Shown here: piece after piece, positions 12,301 through 22,771 of the stretch | Position numbering within the stretch: the stretch's first letter is position 1 | Layout of the letters: every line of letters begins with the position of its first letter | From: Benincasa hispida | Taxonomy: Eukaryota; Streptophyta; Magnoliopsida; Cucurbitales; Cucurbitaceae | Assembly (NCBI RefSeq): GCF_009727055.1 | Contig: NC_052349.1 | Coordinates: forward strand, 33,745,405 to 33,809,404 | Direction: 5' to 3' | Length of the DNA: 64,000 nt | Notes under the pieces: generated by a model | What the model was told of the DNA's origin: nothing | The model's input: the letters and a program-made list of their open reading frames with translations, nothing else | Database searches by the model: none | Position numbers and translations under genes: made by a program

Positions 12301-13100
12301 TGCAAACTCATTGCATAGGACACCCCCACTCCTCATGTCATAACATGTACGAATTAGGATCACATTGTATATAGCACTTTACAACTTTTTGTAACAACTA
12401 CAGATTAGACCGCATCCAATGGTGTTACTAGAATAAGGTACCTAACCTCTTTCATGTACCATAGATCATTTTAACTATTTACTCGAACTTGATCCACTCT
12501 TATGTCTCCACATAAAGTTCAAGTACTCATACAATAGTCATGGGCCTTAGTTTATTGGATTTAGACTTTCATACAATTTATGAGATCAATAACAAGTATA
12601 TAGATTATAGAAAATATTTATCAATTTACAAACTACGAGTTTTTAGGACCCAACAACCTTTTATCTTTCTGTCCTTAAATTTGCAGAGAGTCTATAGTTG
12701 AAAGGGGTTGGTGAAGCATTACGTTGTTTTTACTCTTCCTATCTCTCAATCTCTCTTGAGGAAAAAAAAAAAAAAAAAACTCACACTCTCAGAGAAAGAG
12801 TTATGTATTTTTCCTTTCCTTCCACAAGGTTCCTACAAACCTCTTTGTCTAAGGAGGATAGTAGATAAGGCTCATGGTGGTGTCCTACTTTTAGAAGCTC
12901 TTGGTGCAGTACTGTGAAAGAAAACTTCAAGTGGGTGAAGAGATTGAAGATCAATCTTCAAATGTAACATCCTTTTCGTTTGAATTTCTTAATAGCATGA
13001 TTAATTTTGTAGCTTTGTTATTGTTCTGTTTAAAATTCATATAACACAATTAAGGCAAACAACGGTCACACACTTTCGTACAAAGAATTCGATTCCATCA
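9309..13100 (+). repeat. Copia 5' LTR, split by a nested solo LTR
   Basis: The LTR starts TGTTATTATTAGGATTTATGTC and runs to 10790 with the standard block order of the window's plus-strand LTRs ('gtagtggacatacaaatggatcatg', 'ttatcctggtagcaatatggatacga', the shared core at 10059-10087). It is then interrupted by a 1.86-kb solo LTR and resumes at 12661 with the U5-like pyrimidine-rich part, ending near CGATTCCATCA at about 13100. The base after the LTR is not a recognisable primer site, so this is decayed. The gag start at 13155 shows that this is a 5' LTR. Confidence 0.75.
10796..12655 (-). mobile_element. Solo LTR of a copia element, TSD ACCTT
   Basis: The 1,860-bp unit begins TGTAGGATTA and ends AGGACCCAACA, giving the canonical TG...CA ends. 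It is flanked by identical 5-bp repeats ACCTT at 10791-10795 and 12656-12660. Reading on the minus strand it starts TGTTGGGTCCTAAAAACTCG, so the LTR is in reverse orientation. No internal domain or second LTR is present, so this is a solo LTR left by LTR-LTR recombination. It lies inside the LTR at 9309-13100, so it is the younger of the two. Confidence 0.9.
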
Positions 13101-13154
13101 ATTATAATTTGAATTGTGGTTTAAATTCAAAAGCAATTAATATGTGAGATGTAA

Positions 13155-13373
13155 ATGTTTGCGGTGGTCTCTACTATGTCAAATATGATTACTAGTGGTA
13201 TTAAGTTTAATGGGCAAAACTATGATCACTGGATCAAATATGTCAAGCTAAATATTGTTCTTTTGGGATTTGATTCAGCTCCAGTTATGGATGAGCCCAC
13301 TAAACCGACTGATACTAGTTCGGAGGTAGACAAGGACTGTGGGAGAACTAGAAAATGTCAAATAGGCTTTTGA
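13155..13373 (+). pseudogene. Copia gag N-terminal fragment
   Basis: The 72-codon frame contains 'SGIKFNGQNYDHWIKYVKLNI', the conserved start of copia Gag polyproteins (the L/F-N-G-x-N-Y-x-x-W motif that opens the UBN2/DUF4219 type domain). Gag packages the RNA into virus-like particles in the cytoplasm. The frame ends early, and only a short disturbed gag continuation (to about 13500) precedes AT-rich DNA. It lies 50 bases behind the LTR, where gag is expected, so it is the truncated coding part of that element. Confidence 0.8.
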
Positions 13374-14210
13374 TGAGCTTTCTTAAGCTTAGCATAATAC
13401 CTAATGTTAAGCCTTCCCAACCCAAGACTTAAAAAGTGAGGGAATTTTTACTGAAATTAGGAAGTTTACTATGACATACATTATGGATAAGTTTGTTGTT
13501 GCTGTTTTTATTAATGAATGACATGTTTCTTTTTTTCTTTAATTTTCTCATGGAAACCTATACTGAGAAAGTAGACAGGTAATGAGTAATTGCAACGGAC
13601 AATACTTTTAGGGTTAATAATTAAGTATATAACAACATTTTGAAAGGATTGCAAATATAACATTTCTCTAATTCTCTTTATTTATTTTTTTTATCCTATC
13701 ATAAATTGAGAGATTTGATTCTTTGACCTCTTGATTTAGAATTTTTTTTAAATGATATCTTCCTAATTTTTAATTAACATTGAAATTTTAATTTTCTTCT
13801 GAATTTTTTCATTTTTTCTTTTATTGCCCAATTTCATACAATATTCTCTTCTAACTATATTTGGTTTTCGTTGAATTTTCTCTTCTTTACAAGCTTGTTT
13901 CCCCCCTCTCTCTTATTATTTTAACGGTGTTTATCATTATGTTTTTAGCACAATAATTATGAATCTTCCCGTGATAAAAGTCTATTACTATTGATAGCAA
14001 AACCGACCAGTGATAGATTTATTGCTAGACTCCTATAACTATTAGACTTATCACTAATAAACTTCGAGAACTGGGTTATCCAAATTTAACTATATTTACA
14101 AATTTTTCCATTGTGCTATATTTGCTAATACTTTAAACATGATTGCTAATAGTTGCGACTACACACCATGTATATAATAGAAAAGCCATAATAACACACA
14201 TCCACACTTA
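13374..14210. other. AT-rich non-coding stretch with an eroded foldback
   Basis: No coding signal is seen. Around 13970-14085 there are repeats of 'agtgatagatttattgctagac..tagacttatcactaat', a diverged relative of the foldback element at 31377-31466. Confidence 0.5.
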
Positions 14211-14216
14211 TTTATT
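14211..14216 (-). terminator. Possible polyadenylation signal of the lectin gene
   Basis: AATAAA on the minus strand, about 120 bases downstream of the lectin stop codon, is a plausible plant near-upstream polyadenylation element. Confidence 0.45.
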
Positions 14217-14336
14217 GTTTTTTCTTAGTGTCAAACATTACAAACAAAGTACTTCCAAAGCATAAGAAAGATATGCATGGCATTATCATAACCTAATATC
14301 ATGTGTGGATTTATATGCCCATTTCCCTTATTTAAT

Positions 14337-14846
14337 TCACTTAGGAGTGATTTCCCAGCGCTGGGATGGAGCATAAGTGTTTGTCTCTATGTCCACAAGA
14401 GGGTGTGGGATTGCAAAAGAGGCTGTGAGAACCTGATTGCTATAGATGTGTTTGATGGTGCCATCAATCAATACCTTCCATTTCTTGGCTTCTTGGGGTG
14501 ATTTATCACAATCCTTTACATTGACATATTTTTTGTTGTTGGCAAAGGGATCATAAACCAAGCACAAATTCCCCAAGGATCTAATATAGCCTTCTAGAGA
14601 CAAAATCCATAGCTGGTTCAGTCTTTGCTTTGAGCACGGGACGAGTTCGGCTGGAACTTCGTCGTCGGAGTTTGACCCCTTGTAGAAAGGAGGGTTGAAA
14701 TCCAAACATTGCCTAAGTTTTGATCCTCCGTTGGCAATTTGTACTGCTTGACACATCGGGAAATGATCGTCGTTGTCCGCGGCCATGGTGCTGTAGGCAG
14801 CCAGGGATATAACCCCAATGAAAATGTATACCACAAATATTTTCAT
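14337..14846 (-). CDS. Small secreted ricin-B-type (beta-trefoil) lectin
   Basis: An intact 169-codon single-exon frame, the only gene here that looks like a working host gene. Residues 1-22 are a signal peptide (hydrophobic core IFIGVISLAAY, ending near TMAA), so the product should enter the secretory pathway. The rest is one ricin-type beta-trefoil of about 130 residues, the sugar-binding fold that carries QxW motifs once per subdomain: QLW at 78-80, KKW at 121-123 (variant) and QRW at 162-164. Cysteines at 47/71 and 95/113 are spaced as the usual disulfides of two subdomains; Cys32 is extra. There is no N-glycosidase (A-chain) domain, so it is a lectin and not a two-chain ribosome-inactivating protein. 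A TATA box lies about 70 bases upstream and a poly(A) signal downstream. The sugar specificity cannot be read from the sequence. It stands alone between transposon remnants. A pseudogene is not excluded, but no lesion is visible. Confidence 0.85.
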   Translation of the reverse strand: MKIFVVYIFIGVISLAAYSTMAADNDDHFPMCQAVQIANGGSKLRQCLDFNPPFYKGSNSDDEVPAELVPCSKQRLNQLWILSLEGYIRSLGNLCLVYDPFANNKKYVNVKDCDKSPQEAKKWKVLIDGTIKHIYSNQVLTASFAIPHPLVDIETNTYAPSQRWEITPK

Positions 14847-14913
14847 CCTTTGAATGCTGTTTTACTTTAGAATTTGGAGTAGAGAGCTTGACAAAGTTGG
14901 GGCAAGATGATAC

Positions 14914-14922
14914 ATATATATA
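14914..14922 (-). promoter_or_regulatory. TATA box of the lectin gene
   Basis: On the minus strand TATATATA lies about 70 bases before the ATG at 14846, after a (GT)n run. This predicts a transcript start near 14885 and a 5' leader of about 40 nt. Confidence 0.55.
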
Positions 14923-14989
14923 CACACACAAACACACAATGCAAAACTCTAGCAATGGGGCCATGCATTAGTGCATAACTATAATATAA

Positions 14990-15846
14990 AAAATCACACC
15001 TAGTGGAATGATTCACAAGCCATTATACTTGTCAGGAGATAATAATATATGAATTTAATTAAATTCAATAAACTTAATTCAGACAATACAATAGTGGTGA
15101 AATAAACATTTGGAACTCATTACTTCAAAGAATAATTTGATAAAACACACTTAAAATTTCTAAGCAATTAAAATGATATTATAATGAAACTAAAAGGAGA
15201 AGAGACTGACACCAGATTTATATTAGTTAATCCCATATGGGATATGTCTAATTTTCTATTACCTATACAGGTTCCATCGAAATATCAAAGTGAAAAGAAA
15301 ATGAGAGTTTTACAACTGCTCAAGATGATTTTGTTTTTCTCATTTTTTCTCTTTAAGAAAAAGCTCACAAATCACTGTATAAAAGTTCATAAAACTCTTC
15401 AATACAATCCTCGAAGCTCTCTGATTTCTTTCAACTCAAACGCAATACATCTCTAGAGGGAGCGTTGAGATGATGCTGCTAACGACGTGTCCATGCTTTG
15501 AATTTCTAACATCTCCCGCTCGCGCACACATCTTTTTAGCTCAAAACCATGTGGATATGGGAAGAATAGTTCTTGCATCTTATAAACATTATAAGGTCCT
15601 TTGATTTTTCTAACCTGAAATCTTTAAAATGCTTTCTCAAGATGATGTTTGCCACTTTGGGTTCAATATTCTTGGATCGGATCTCAATTTTTATGTTTTG
15701 GACCAAATTAAATTTTCAATTTAGGCTTAATGGGCTCTCATGCCATACTAGATTACATGAGATTCAATCTCATTTCCAATTAGTTTTCGAGATTGAACCC
15801 TATATTATCTAATTGTGAACCCGAAGAGGCACCATCTAGAGCGGCA
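14990..15846. other. Non-coding stretch, partly TRIM-like repeat
   Basis: 15000-15600 shows no convincing gene. From about 15730 the blocks 'gagattcaatctcatttccaattagttttcgagattgaaccctat' and 'cccgaagaggcaccatctagagcggca' are an additional LTR end and internal piece of the TRIM-like repeat, placed just upstream of the better copy. Confidence 0.5.
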
Positions 15847-16160
15847 TGTTGAGGATTTCACATTTAAAAAAAATCAAGGGATCTCACAATATTTATAAGA
15901 TGCGAGTGTTGCTCCTCTCATAGTCAATTAGTTTTGAGATTGAACCCCATGTTATTTTAATATAATGTTAGAGCTCGTGATACCCAAATAGGCATTTAGT
16001 CCAAAAACAAAAACTAAAATTCGATTGAGAATGGTGAGTCCAAAGAAGACACCATATTGAGGGGGAATGTTGATTTCACAATCTTAATAAGATAGACGAG
16101 ATACTTCCATCATCAAATGAGAGTTTTGAGCTAGATGAAACCTCATGTTAGACATTGCAA
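15847..16160 (+). mobile_element. TRIM-like miniature LTR retrotransposon, tandem form
   Basis: Two related blocks of about 100-115 bp (15847-15960 and 16069-16160) both begin TGTTGA..TTTCACA, both contain an 'atctcacaat/ttcacaatctt..ataagat' block and both end near 'gattgaaccccatgtta'/'gatgaaacctcatgtta'. Between them lie a degenerate tRNA-Met primer site (ATGTTAGAGCTCGTGA at about 15964; standard TGGTATCAGAGC) and, just before the second block, the polypurine run TTGAGGGGGA. LTR, primer site, polypurine tract, LTR with no coding region in about 310 bp is the layout of a TRIM. Related copies lie at 5740-5940 and 29845-30145. Confidence 0.6.
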
Positions 16161-16415
16161 CGTTGAGATGATCTCAATTTGTTTTATATCATATTTGAAA
16201 AACTACTCCAATAAAATTTTAGACTTTTTTTTTTCCTTAAAAACCCATGTTTGGTTTGCTAAAAAGTAAGTATATATAATTCAACCGATATAAACATATG
16301 AACATATGTTAGTAAATAAAAAGATTTGTAATTTGAAACCCCAACCCTTATTATACTTGAATGAAAAAAAATACTCCCTTACATTAAAAAGATAGCAGAG
16401 TTTATTATATCATAA
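16161..16415. other. AT-rich flank of the Sirevirus-like element
   Basis: No genes are seen. The sequence directly borders the TTTAT target duplication at 16416-16420. Confidence 0.5.
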
Positions 16416-16420
16416 TTTAT

Positions 16421-19245
16421 TGTTACACTTTGTGTGTCGATAATATTTGTTTAAGGCAGGCAGATGTTGTTTAGGTTGTCTCTGATGGAAAAGTAGGCAT
16501 GCACAGTGGAAAAGAGGAACAATTTTACTCTAATTGCATAAATTAAACATACAACCCTAAATCAATTAATTAGGGCTTTTTGAAATCTTACATTTGAAGC
16601 TCCCGAAACTTCTTCAATCTCCACTCGTACACGAACCGGACAACCACTAGAGCTGACCTACTATCTTCTGGACTCAGAACCGAGTTGTGGGACCCAATGA
16701 ATGAAGAACCCGAGAGAGAGAAAGAGATGAAAATAGAAGAATGAATTTTGGGTTGGGTTTTGGTTTTTTGCAACCCAATTTTAAAAAACTAATTTTTGTA
16801 AACTGTTAAAAGTTTTTAATCCAAATTGAAAAACCCATATTAGAATCAACTATCTTAGTGGGCTTAATGTCTCCACTATAAGCCAACACCCAGCTCACTA
16901 TTTTGTTAGTGGAATTATCCAACAAAAGTTTGGATTTTCCCACTAACCTTAGTCAAAGGGCAAAATAGTCATTTTGTCAAAGTCAAACTTTGATCGAACA
17001 GACAACATTTTGACTTTTTATGATTTTTCCTGTGTTGACTAATTTTGACCTCCCAAGCATGAATCCGCATTCGTTTTCTCGAAATTCAAATCACATTTGA
17101 ATATAAGGTCGGTCAAGAGAGTTTGACTTTTCAAAGTAAAAAATCAACTCTTTGACTTTTTACATCTTTGACCATTTACATTATTTCCGAGCTTCCGAAT
17201 ATGAACGTATTCATATTCTTGATATTTAAATGACATTTAAAGATTAAAGTTGTATCTCTAAACTGAAAAACCGATCACTATATCACATATACTTGTCGGT
17301 TTCTCTCTCTTCACCTAATTCGAACAATTCGAATTATTCTATCATACTATTATAAGTTTATTCCATATGAGCTAGTAGGGGAACCTAATGAACCTATAGA
17401 TCATGGGCTCTAACGATCTGAGATTAGCTGGCTAAACTATTTAGATGGAGCTAATCAACGTTTGTTAACTCACGGGTCATTCCATTATAGTCCCGTAGTT
17501 GCACTCCCCTCACTATAGATATATTTGTGTCCATATGATATAACCATGATTAGTAAGCTAATCCTTCACAGGTTGTTCGTAATCTCGACTGGATCATAAA
17601 AATCGTTTTACCCCTAAGATTACTTCTTATTTCTTAAGTTCCACTGATCCTCTAATGAACAATTGATTTAAGGTCAACCTATAAACCGAACCCCTCTCGA
17701 GCCAAGGAGAGGGTGGGGTCCCTTGTTCAAGACCTAGATTCAATATTAAAGGGAACAACCTATCTACTATCCCTATAACGGGTAGGAGTGAATTCTGTCT
17801 TGCACCCTATGTTCCCAGCTATCCACCTGATCTTACCCTTGAAATGGGAGGCTTATTGGGCCAGCGATAATGAGCTGCCCTCACCTATGCAGATCTAAGG
17901 ATAATTCCGAGTGAACAGGAGTTCATAGTTAGCTCAGGATTAAGATTAAGTTACCTAGGTCATCAATTAATGAAATAGTCAGTTTTATACATTAAACGAC
18001 ATTTAGAACGTAAAAAGTGACTATTTCATGGTTCAGTTTTATGTAAACTCTTTACATAGGATGCCCCGTTTTCATGTCTCCACATGAACGGTTGAGGATC
18101 ACATCGTTTGTACTAACTGCAAAATGGGCCGCATCCATAGTGTCCCCAGAATAAGGCGCCTAACCTTATTCATATACTATAGACCATTTTGGCTATATAT
18201 TTTAACTTGATCCACATTTATGTCACTACATAAAGTTCAAACTTAAACTTAATAGCATTGGATCTTTAGTTTATTGGATTCATGAATATAGAATTTAAAT
18301 TTACTAAATATTTTTAATAACAGCTTTATTGAACAAGAATATGATTTACAAACTACGAGTTTTAAGACATAAAATCCAACAGTCTCTACATTTGGCCTAT
18401 CTAATTAAGGGATGTTTTCTAGAAATGTTGATTCTGTAAAGTACTTTTCATATGTGAAATATCTTATCTGCAGTATTTTGCAGATATTTTAATTCTTTTC
18501 CATGTGCAACTAATTTTAGAAGTTAGGGTCGCTAGTTTGTGTATCCATTGTTCTTATTTAAAACTCTTTAGTTGTTGGTTTAGGGCTAATCGTTTAACGA
18601 AAGGTTTCAAGAGTCGTTATTTTGTAAAATACTTCTATCACAAGTGTTATTCTTTGAAGCCATTGAAGAGTGTATTGCTGTGAGGTATTGGAGACATACT
18701 CCAAGCCATTTATGTGCTTCATTAGTTTACTTCTTGAGAAGGGGTTCTCAAGCTCAGTGGGAGCCTAAGCTAGACGAGTGAAGTGGTCTTTCCCAAATGG
18801 GAAAGATACAGCTAAAGTGAGAGGAAATCTTATACAATAAGCGAAGCTTAAGTCTAGCAGAGAAGGAGTTTCATTCTTAGGGAGGGGGCTAAGGTATTAT
18901 TCACTAATATTGTTGCTTAGAAGAAGCCAGAGCATCCAAGAGTAGGAACCTCACATCTAAAGGAAGCCTAAGTAAACGGTTGAGTGATTAAACTCTACCG
19001 AAGTCACTTTAATAGTGTTGTTATTTTAGATAAATAATGTGTTGTAATTGGTTATTATTTATATTAGTGAAGTTATCTTTCTTGGTCACATTACTCCTCA
19101 AACGTAGGTGATTGCACCAAAGTATATTACCAATCTCTAGTGTTATCTTTATCTGTTATTTATGTTTATCGAATGTTCTATGGAATGTTGTAAAATTGTT
19201 TGTAACAATGATTGATGTGTGTTAAGTACTTCCATATTATTTTTA
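16421..19245 (+). repeat. 5' LTR of the Sirevirus-like element, interrupted
   Basis: It starts TGTTACACTTTGTGTGTCG and ends TCCATATTATTTTTA just before the primer site. After removing the nested solo LTR and one TSD copy it is about 921 bp. Its right half aligns with the 3' LTR ('attattcactaatattgttgctta', 'ttgttatttatgtttatcgaat', 'gtacttccatattatttt'). Confidence 0.85.
16483..18381 (-). mobile_element. Solo LTR nested in the Sirevirus 5' LTR, TSD GTCTC
   Basis: The 1,899-bp unit begins TGATGGAAAAG and ends AAATCCAACA, flanked by identical GTCTC at 16478-16482 and 18382-18386. On the minus strand it starts TGTTGGATTTTATGTC and runs through the same block order as the other LTRs, including the shared core at 17633-17661. 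It has no internal region. Removing it and one GTCTC restores an LTR that aligns with the 3' LTR across the junction ('ttgtttaggttgtctctacatttggcc' compared with 'ttgtttggatagtccctgtatttgacc'). Confidence 0.92.
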
Positions 19246-19262
19246 ATTGGTATTAGAACAGG
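19246..19262 (+). other. tRNA-Met primer-binding site
   Basis: ATTGGTATTAGAACAGGT immediately follows the 5' LTR. It matches the common plant copia site TGGTATCAGAGCAGGT with two changes and marks the start of the internal domain. Confidence 0.8.
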
Positions 19263-19301
19263 TCACCATTATCTCTATTGCTATGATCCTATTGTATTGT
19301 T

Positions 19302-21010
19302 ATGGAAGAACTAAAAAAAGGTGGCTCTACAACACACCCACCTGTTTTGGATGGTATAAATTATGCTGATTGGAAGGCAATGATGACAACCTTTCTAAAG
19401 TCCTTTGACAACAAATCTTGGAACTCTGTTATTATTGGTTGGTGTCACCCTCAATTTACAAATACAAAAGGTGAGAAAGAACTCAAACCTGAGGTAGATT
19501 GCTCTGAGACTGAGGATAAAGTTGCTCTTAGAAACTCTTGTGCCTTAAATGCCATATTTAATGGTGTTGAAAAAAATTTGTTCCATGTAATCAATACTTG
19601 TGTTTCTGCAAAATAAGTTTGAAATGTTCTTGTCGTGGCTCACGAAGGAACCTCAAATTTAAAAATTTCAAGACTTTAGTTGTCAACTACAAAGTTAAAA
19701 AATTTGAAGATGCAGGAAGATGAGACTATTTCTAAGTTTAATGTGAGATTGCTAGAATTTGCTAATGAATCCTTCACTCTAGGAGAGAAATTTTCTAAAG
19801 AAAAATTAGTAAGAAATATTCTCAAATCCCTCCCCAAGAAGTTTGATATGAAAGTAACTTTATTGAAGAAGCTCAGGTTGTATCGACTATGAAGGTAGAT
19901 GACTTGTTTAGGTCACTAATTACCTTTGAAATGTCTCTAAATGACATATCTGAAAGGAAGAGCAAGGTAATTTCCTACAATCTACTGTTGATGATAAAAA
20001 TTTTGAGCCTACTGAAGATTCTGAGGAAAATTTAATTGATGTTATTTCTCTTCTGTTCAAGCAGTTCTCTCACGTGTTAAAAAATATTGAAAGAAGATCG
20101 AACACTTTTCTCTGTAGAAATGCTAAGACAGGAAGTAATACAGGTTCTCCTTCACAAAACTCTCAGAAGACAAATAAAGATGTTTAGAAATTTGGCTTCT
20201 TAAATAAAGAAAAATCTTAGATGCAGAGAATGTGAAGGTTTTGGTCACATTCAAGTTGAATGTTCGACCTTAAAATGGTAGAACAAAGGGTGTGTTTTGA
20301 CTCTATCAGATAAAGAGTCAGATGAAGGTTGTGAATCTGATATGGATGTGAGAGCTCGTCAGTCACATTTCTATTGACTGTTCAGAAGAAAAACCTCAGA
20401 AACATGAGTTTCCAGGTCTCAGTGGCCAAGATGAAGCACTTGATCCATCTGTTGCAACTGTATATCATGGTATTTACAAACAATGGTGTGAAAATAGTAA
20501 ATTTTTGGATATACAAAAGTCCATAATAAAGTCCCTGATTGCTGAAAATGTCATAATCATGAAAGTCATATCTGATCTTAAACGTGAACTGAACAAAGTT
20601 AAGGCTAAAAAAGCTTCATTGTACAAATCTGTTAGAATGTTAAATTCTGGGACAGATAATCTTGAACAAATTCTTTCTACTAGTTAAAAGTCAAGAGATG
20701 TTCAAGGCATTGAATGCTTTGGATCCAGAGACACTCAGGAAAGGTAGGGGTCTGATAAAAGAAAGCAAAAAAATTTTATTTATTAAAGAAAAGGAACCAT
20801 AATATACCAGTCAATCTTTTTACCCAAATTAAAAGTCTCACCAGAGTAATAATAACATAACCAGAAAGCAGTGGATATGTAATTACTATGAAAAGAAGGA
20901 TCATATGAAACTTCACCGTTTCAAGCTATATGGCTATAAAGCCCATGTTTCTGGATCAAGGTTTCCTATTAAGAACTTTAATTTGAGAAATAACCCTTCT
21001 AAATTCAAGT
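19302..21010 (+). pseudogene. Sirevirus-like gag (with zinc knuckle) and gag-pol junction remnant
   Basis: The ATG at 19302 opens a 104-codon frame with 'PPVLDGINYADWKAMMTTFL', the conserved Gag start. A second frame (19680-19892) has the 'MQEDETISKFNVRLLEFANESF' type helical Gag segment. At 20222-20263 the zinc knuckle CRECEGFGHIQVEC keeps all four ligands (CX2CX4HX4C) and would bind RNA. Further on come a coiled-coil-like piece ending 'SVRMLNSGTDNLEQIL' (20505-20687) and a second, damaged knuckle region (CNYYEKKDHMK, about 20880) that precedes protease in this lineage. Several stops and frameshifts are present. The protease and integrase core that should follow are missing, replaced by inserted DNA. 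Confidence 0.85.
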
Positions 21011-21054
21011 AAATGTGGATAGTAAAGAGAACCTGAAGTCAATGTAACGTAGTG

Positions 21055-22020
21055 CTTACTTCTTTTAGATCTTCTACCAAGGGGACTTTTTGGACCTGTA
21101 GCTTGAAACTCCAACGGTACGTGAATAACTGACTAAACTCTTTGATCACGGGATCCAACCTCCGTTAACTTCTAGGCACTTCACTAAAGACCGACAACTG
21201 AACTCTTTTTACTACAAATATATTATGTGTCCATCTTAACCAGTCAACAGTACGACAACCATTCACAGATCGCTCGTAAGTACAGCTTGGCCAATAACCG
21301 TTATGCCCCTATAGTTACATCTAACTTCTTAAGTACCACTGATCCCTCTAATGAACATAAGTCATAGTCCTACTATGACCGAGTTCTATTTTCCAAAGAG
21401 ATGTTGTGGACACTATGTTCAAGCCCTGGAATCAGCCCTTAAGGGAGCAATCTCTCTACTTACCCCTACTTCGGAGAAGGAGTGAATTCCATCTTGTGTA
21501 ATGAGTTCTCAACTCCCAGATCAGATAAGTCCCTAAAATGATAGGCATGTTAAGTTGGAAATCTGGCCATTCTCACCTGTGGTCGTTTAGGTGAGATGTA
21601 AGTCTCTAGTATCAACGGTGTTATATACAGAGTCTAGTCATCTCGTGGTCTGGTCTTATACAAACTCTTTGTATAGGACACTCTCGCTCACACATCTCCA
21701 CATGAATGGTCAGGATCTACCATCTGTAGTGGTTTACAACACTTGAAAACCTCTATAAAGCGGGTCGTATCCATAGTATCACCAAGATCAGGTATCCCAC
21801 CTTAATTCTTATACTATAGATCTATTTAGGTTAGCACTTAAGGCATGATCCACTTTTATATCACATATCTATGCTTAAGTTTACATTAGATAACCATGGA
21901 GCTTTGCTTATTGGATATGAGTAAATACCAGAATGAGATAACAGTTATTTTATTCATAAAAAAAAAGTGTATCATTACAAACAACGAGACTCCGGGAGAA
22001 TTAGGACATTAATCCCAACA
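21055..22020 (-). repeat. Copia LTR fragment inserted in the Sirevirus-like element
   Basis: On the minus strand it begins TGTTGGGATTAATGTCC at 22020 and shows the standard LTR blocks, including the shared core at 21328-21357. It stops after about 966 bp near 'ctaccaaggggac', the point where complete LTRs turn AT-rich. The right end (TG) is intact and the left end is lost. It directly abuts gypsy-like sequence at 22021. Confidence 0.8.
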
Positions 22021-22771
22021 TTTACCTCACAGACTTGTTCTTGGGATGGCGGTGGATAAACATCTTCATCGTCATCGGTGTAGGAGAATTCCTGAATAAG
22101 GTTGGCCTCGGTGTCACAAACCATGGGTAGCTCTAGATGACTCTCCAATGTCAACAGAAATGCAAGCCGAAGGATAGGATCGACTTCCACTAGCATGGGG
22201 ACTTGAGTCTCCATGTGAGACTAAATAGACTCGATCACACTTAGAAGAACCATTAGCAAGTTCACACATTATAGAATCCAACGTCTTACATTGGTTGGAA
22301 GCTTGAGGAATCAACTGCTCAATATGATAGTTGATGTCGGTTAACTCACTACTCAGCTCGGAATGATTAGAGGATGGTTGCAACGAGGATTCTTGTTGCC
22401 TATAGATTTCTTGAGAAAACTCGTAAGAGTTGTTAAAATTTTCCATAACCAATTCTTCTATTGACTTACTTGAACTGACAGAAGGATAATGCATCGACAT
22501 CAAGTTCGTGCTAGGCATCTCCCAGTGGAAATAGGTAATGTGCACAAGACCACGCGAAAGCTGGGAACATGCTTTGGATAAATGTCCTTGGAGTCAACAA
22601 ACTCCCCATGCTTCTAGTTCTTGTAATTGTTTAGTCGCCAAAACTTGCACAAGAGAGGTTAGTTCCGATATTTGATTTCTTAGCTCACTAAATTCTCTTA
22701 CCTCTTCTTCTCTTCACTGAGTCGCTCGCCTCGCAAGAAGCGCATAATAGATGTTCAAGTCATCTTCCATG
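22021..22771 (-). pseudogene. Ty3/gypsy gag fragment (Athila/Tat-like)
   Basis: Read from 22771 leftwards: MEDDLNIYYALLARRAT, a stop, a helical 'REFSELRNQISELTSLVQVLA' segment, a 'WGVC.LQGHLSKAC' stretch like a single zinc-binding motif, then a 143-codon open part (22545-22114) rich in Ser/Gln/Glu, and after a frameshift an acidic tail ending 'YPPPSQEQVCEV'. This order (short N-terminal block, coiled coil, C-x2-C-like/GH/C motif, low-complexity tail) resembles the Gag tail of plant Athila/Tat gypsy elements. No pol is present. The assignment to gypsy rests on wording recalled from related proteins and was not searched. Confidence 0.55.

Noticed and set aside
14337..14846. Ribosome-inactivating toxin gene
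   Set aside because: Only one sugar-binding trefoil is encoded. There is no N-glycosidase domain here or nearby, so it is called a lectin.
14301..14964. Additional short ORFs around the lectin gene in other frames
   Set aside because: All overlap the lectin coding strand or its reverse and have no features of their own.
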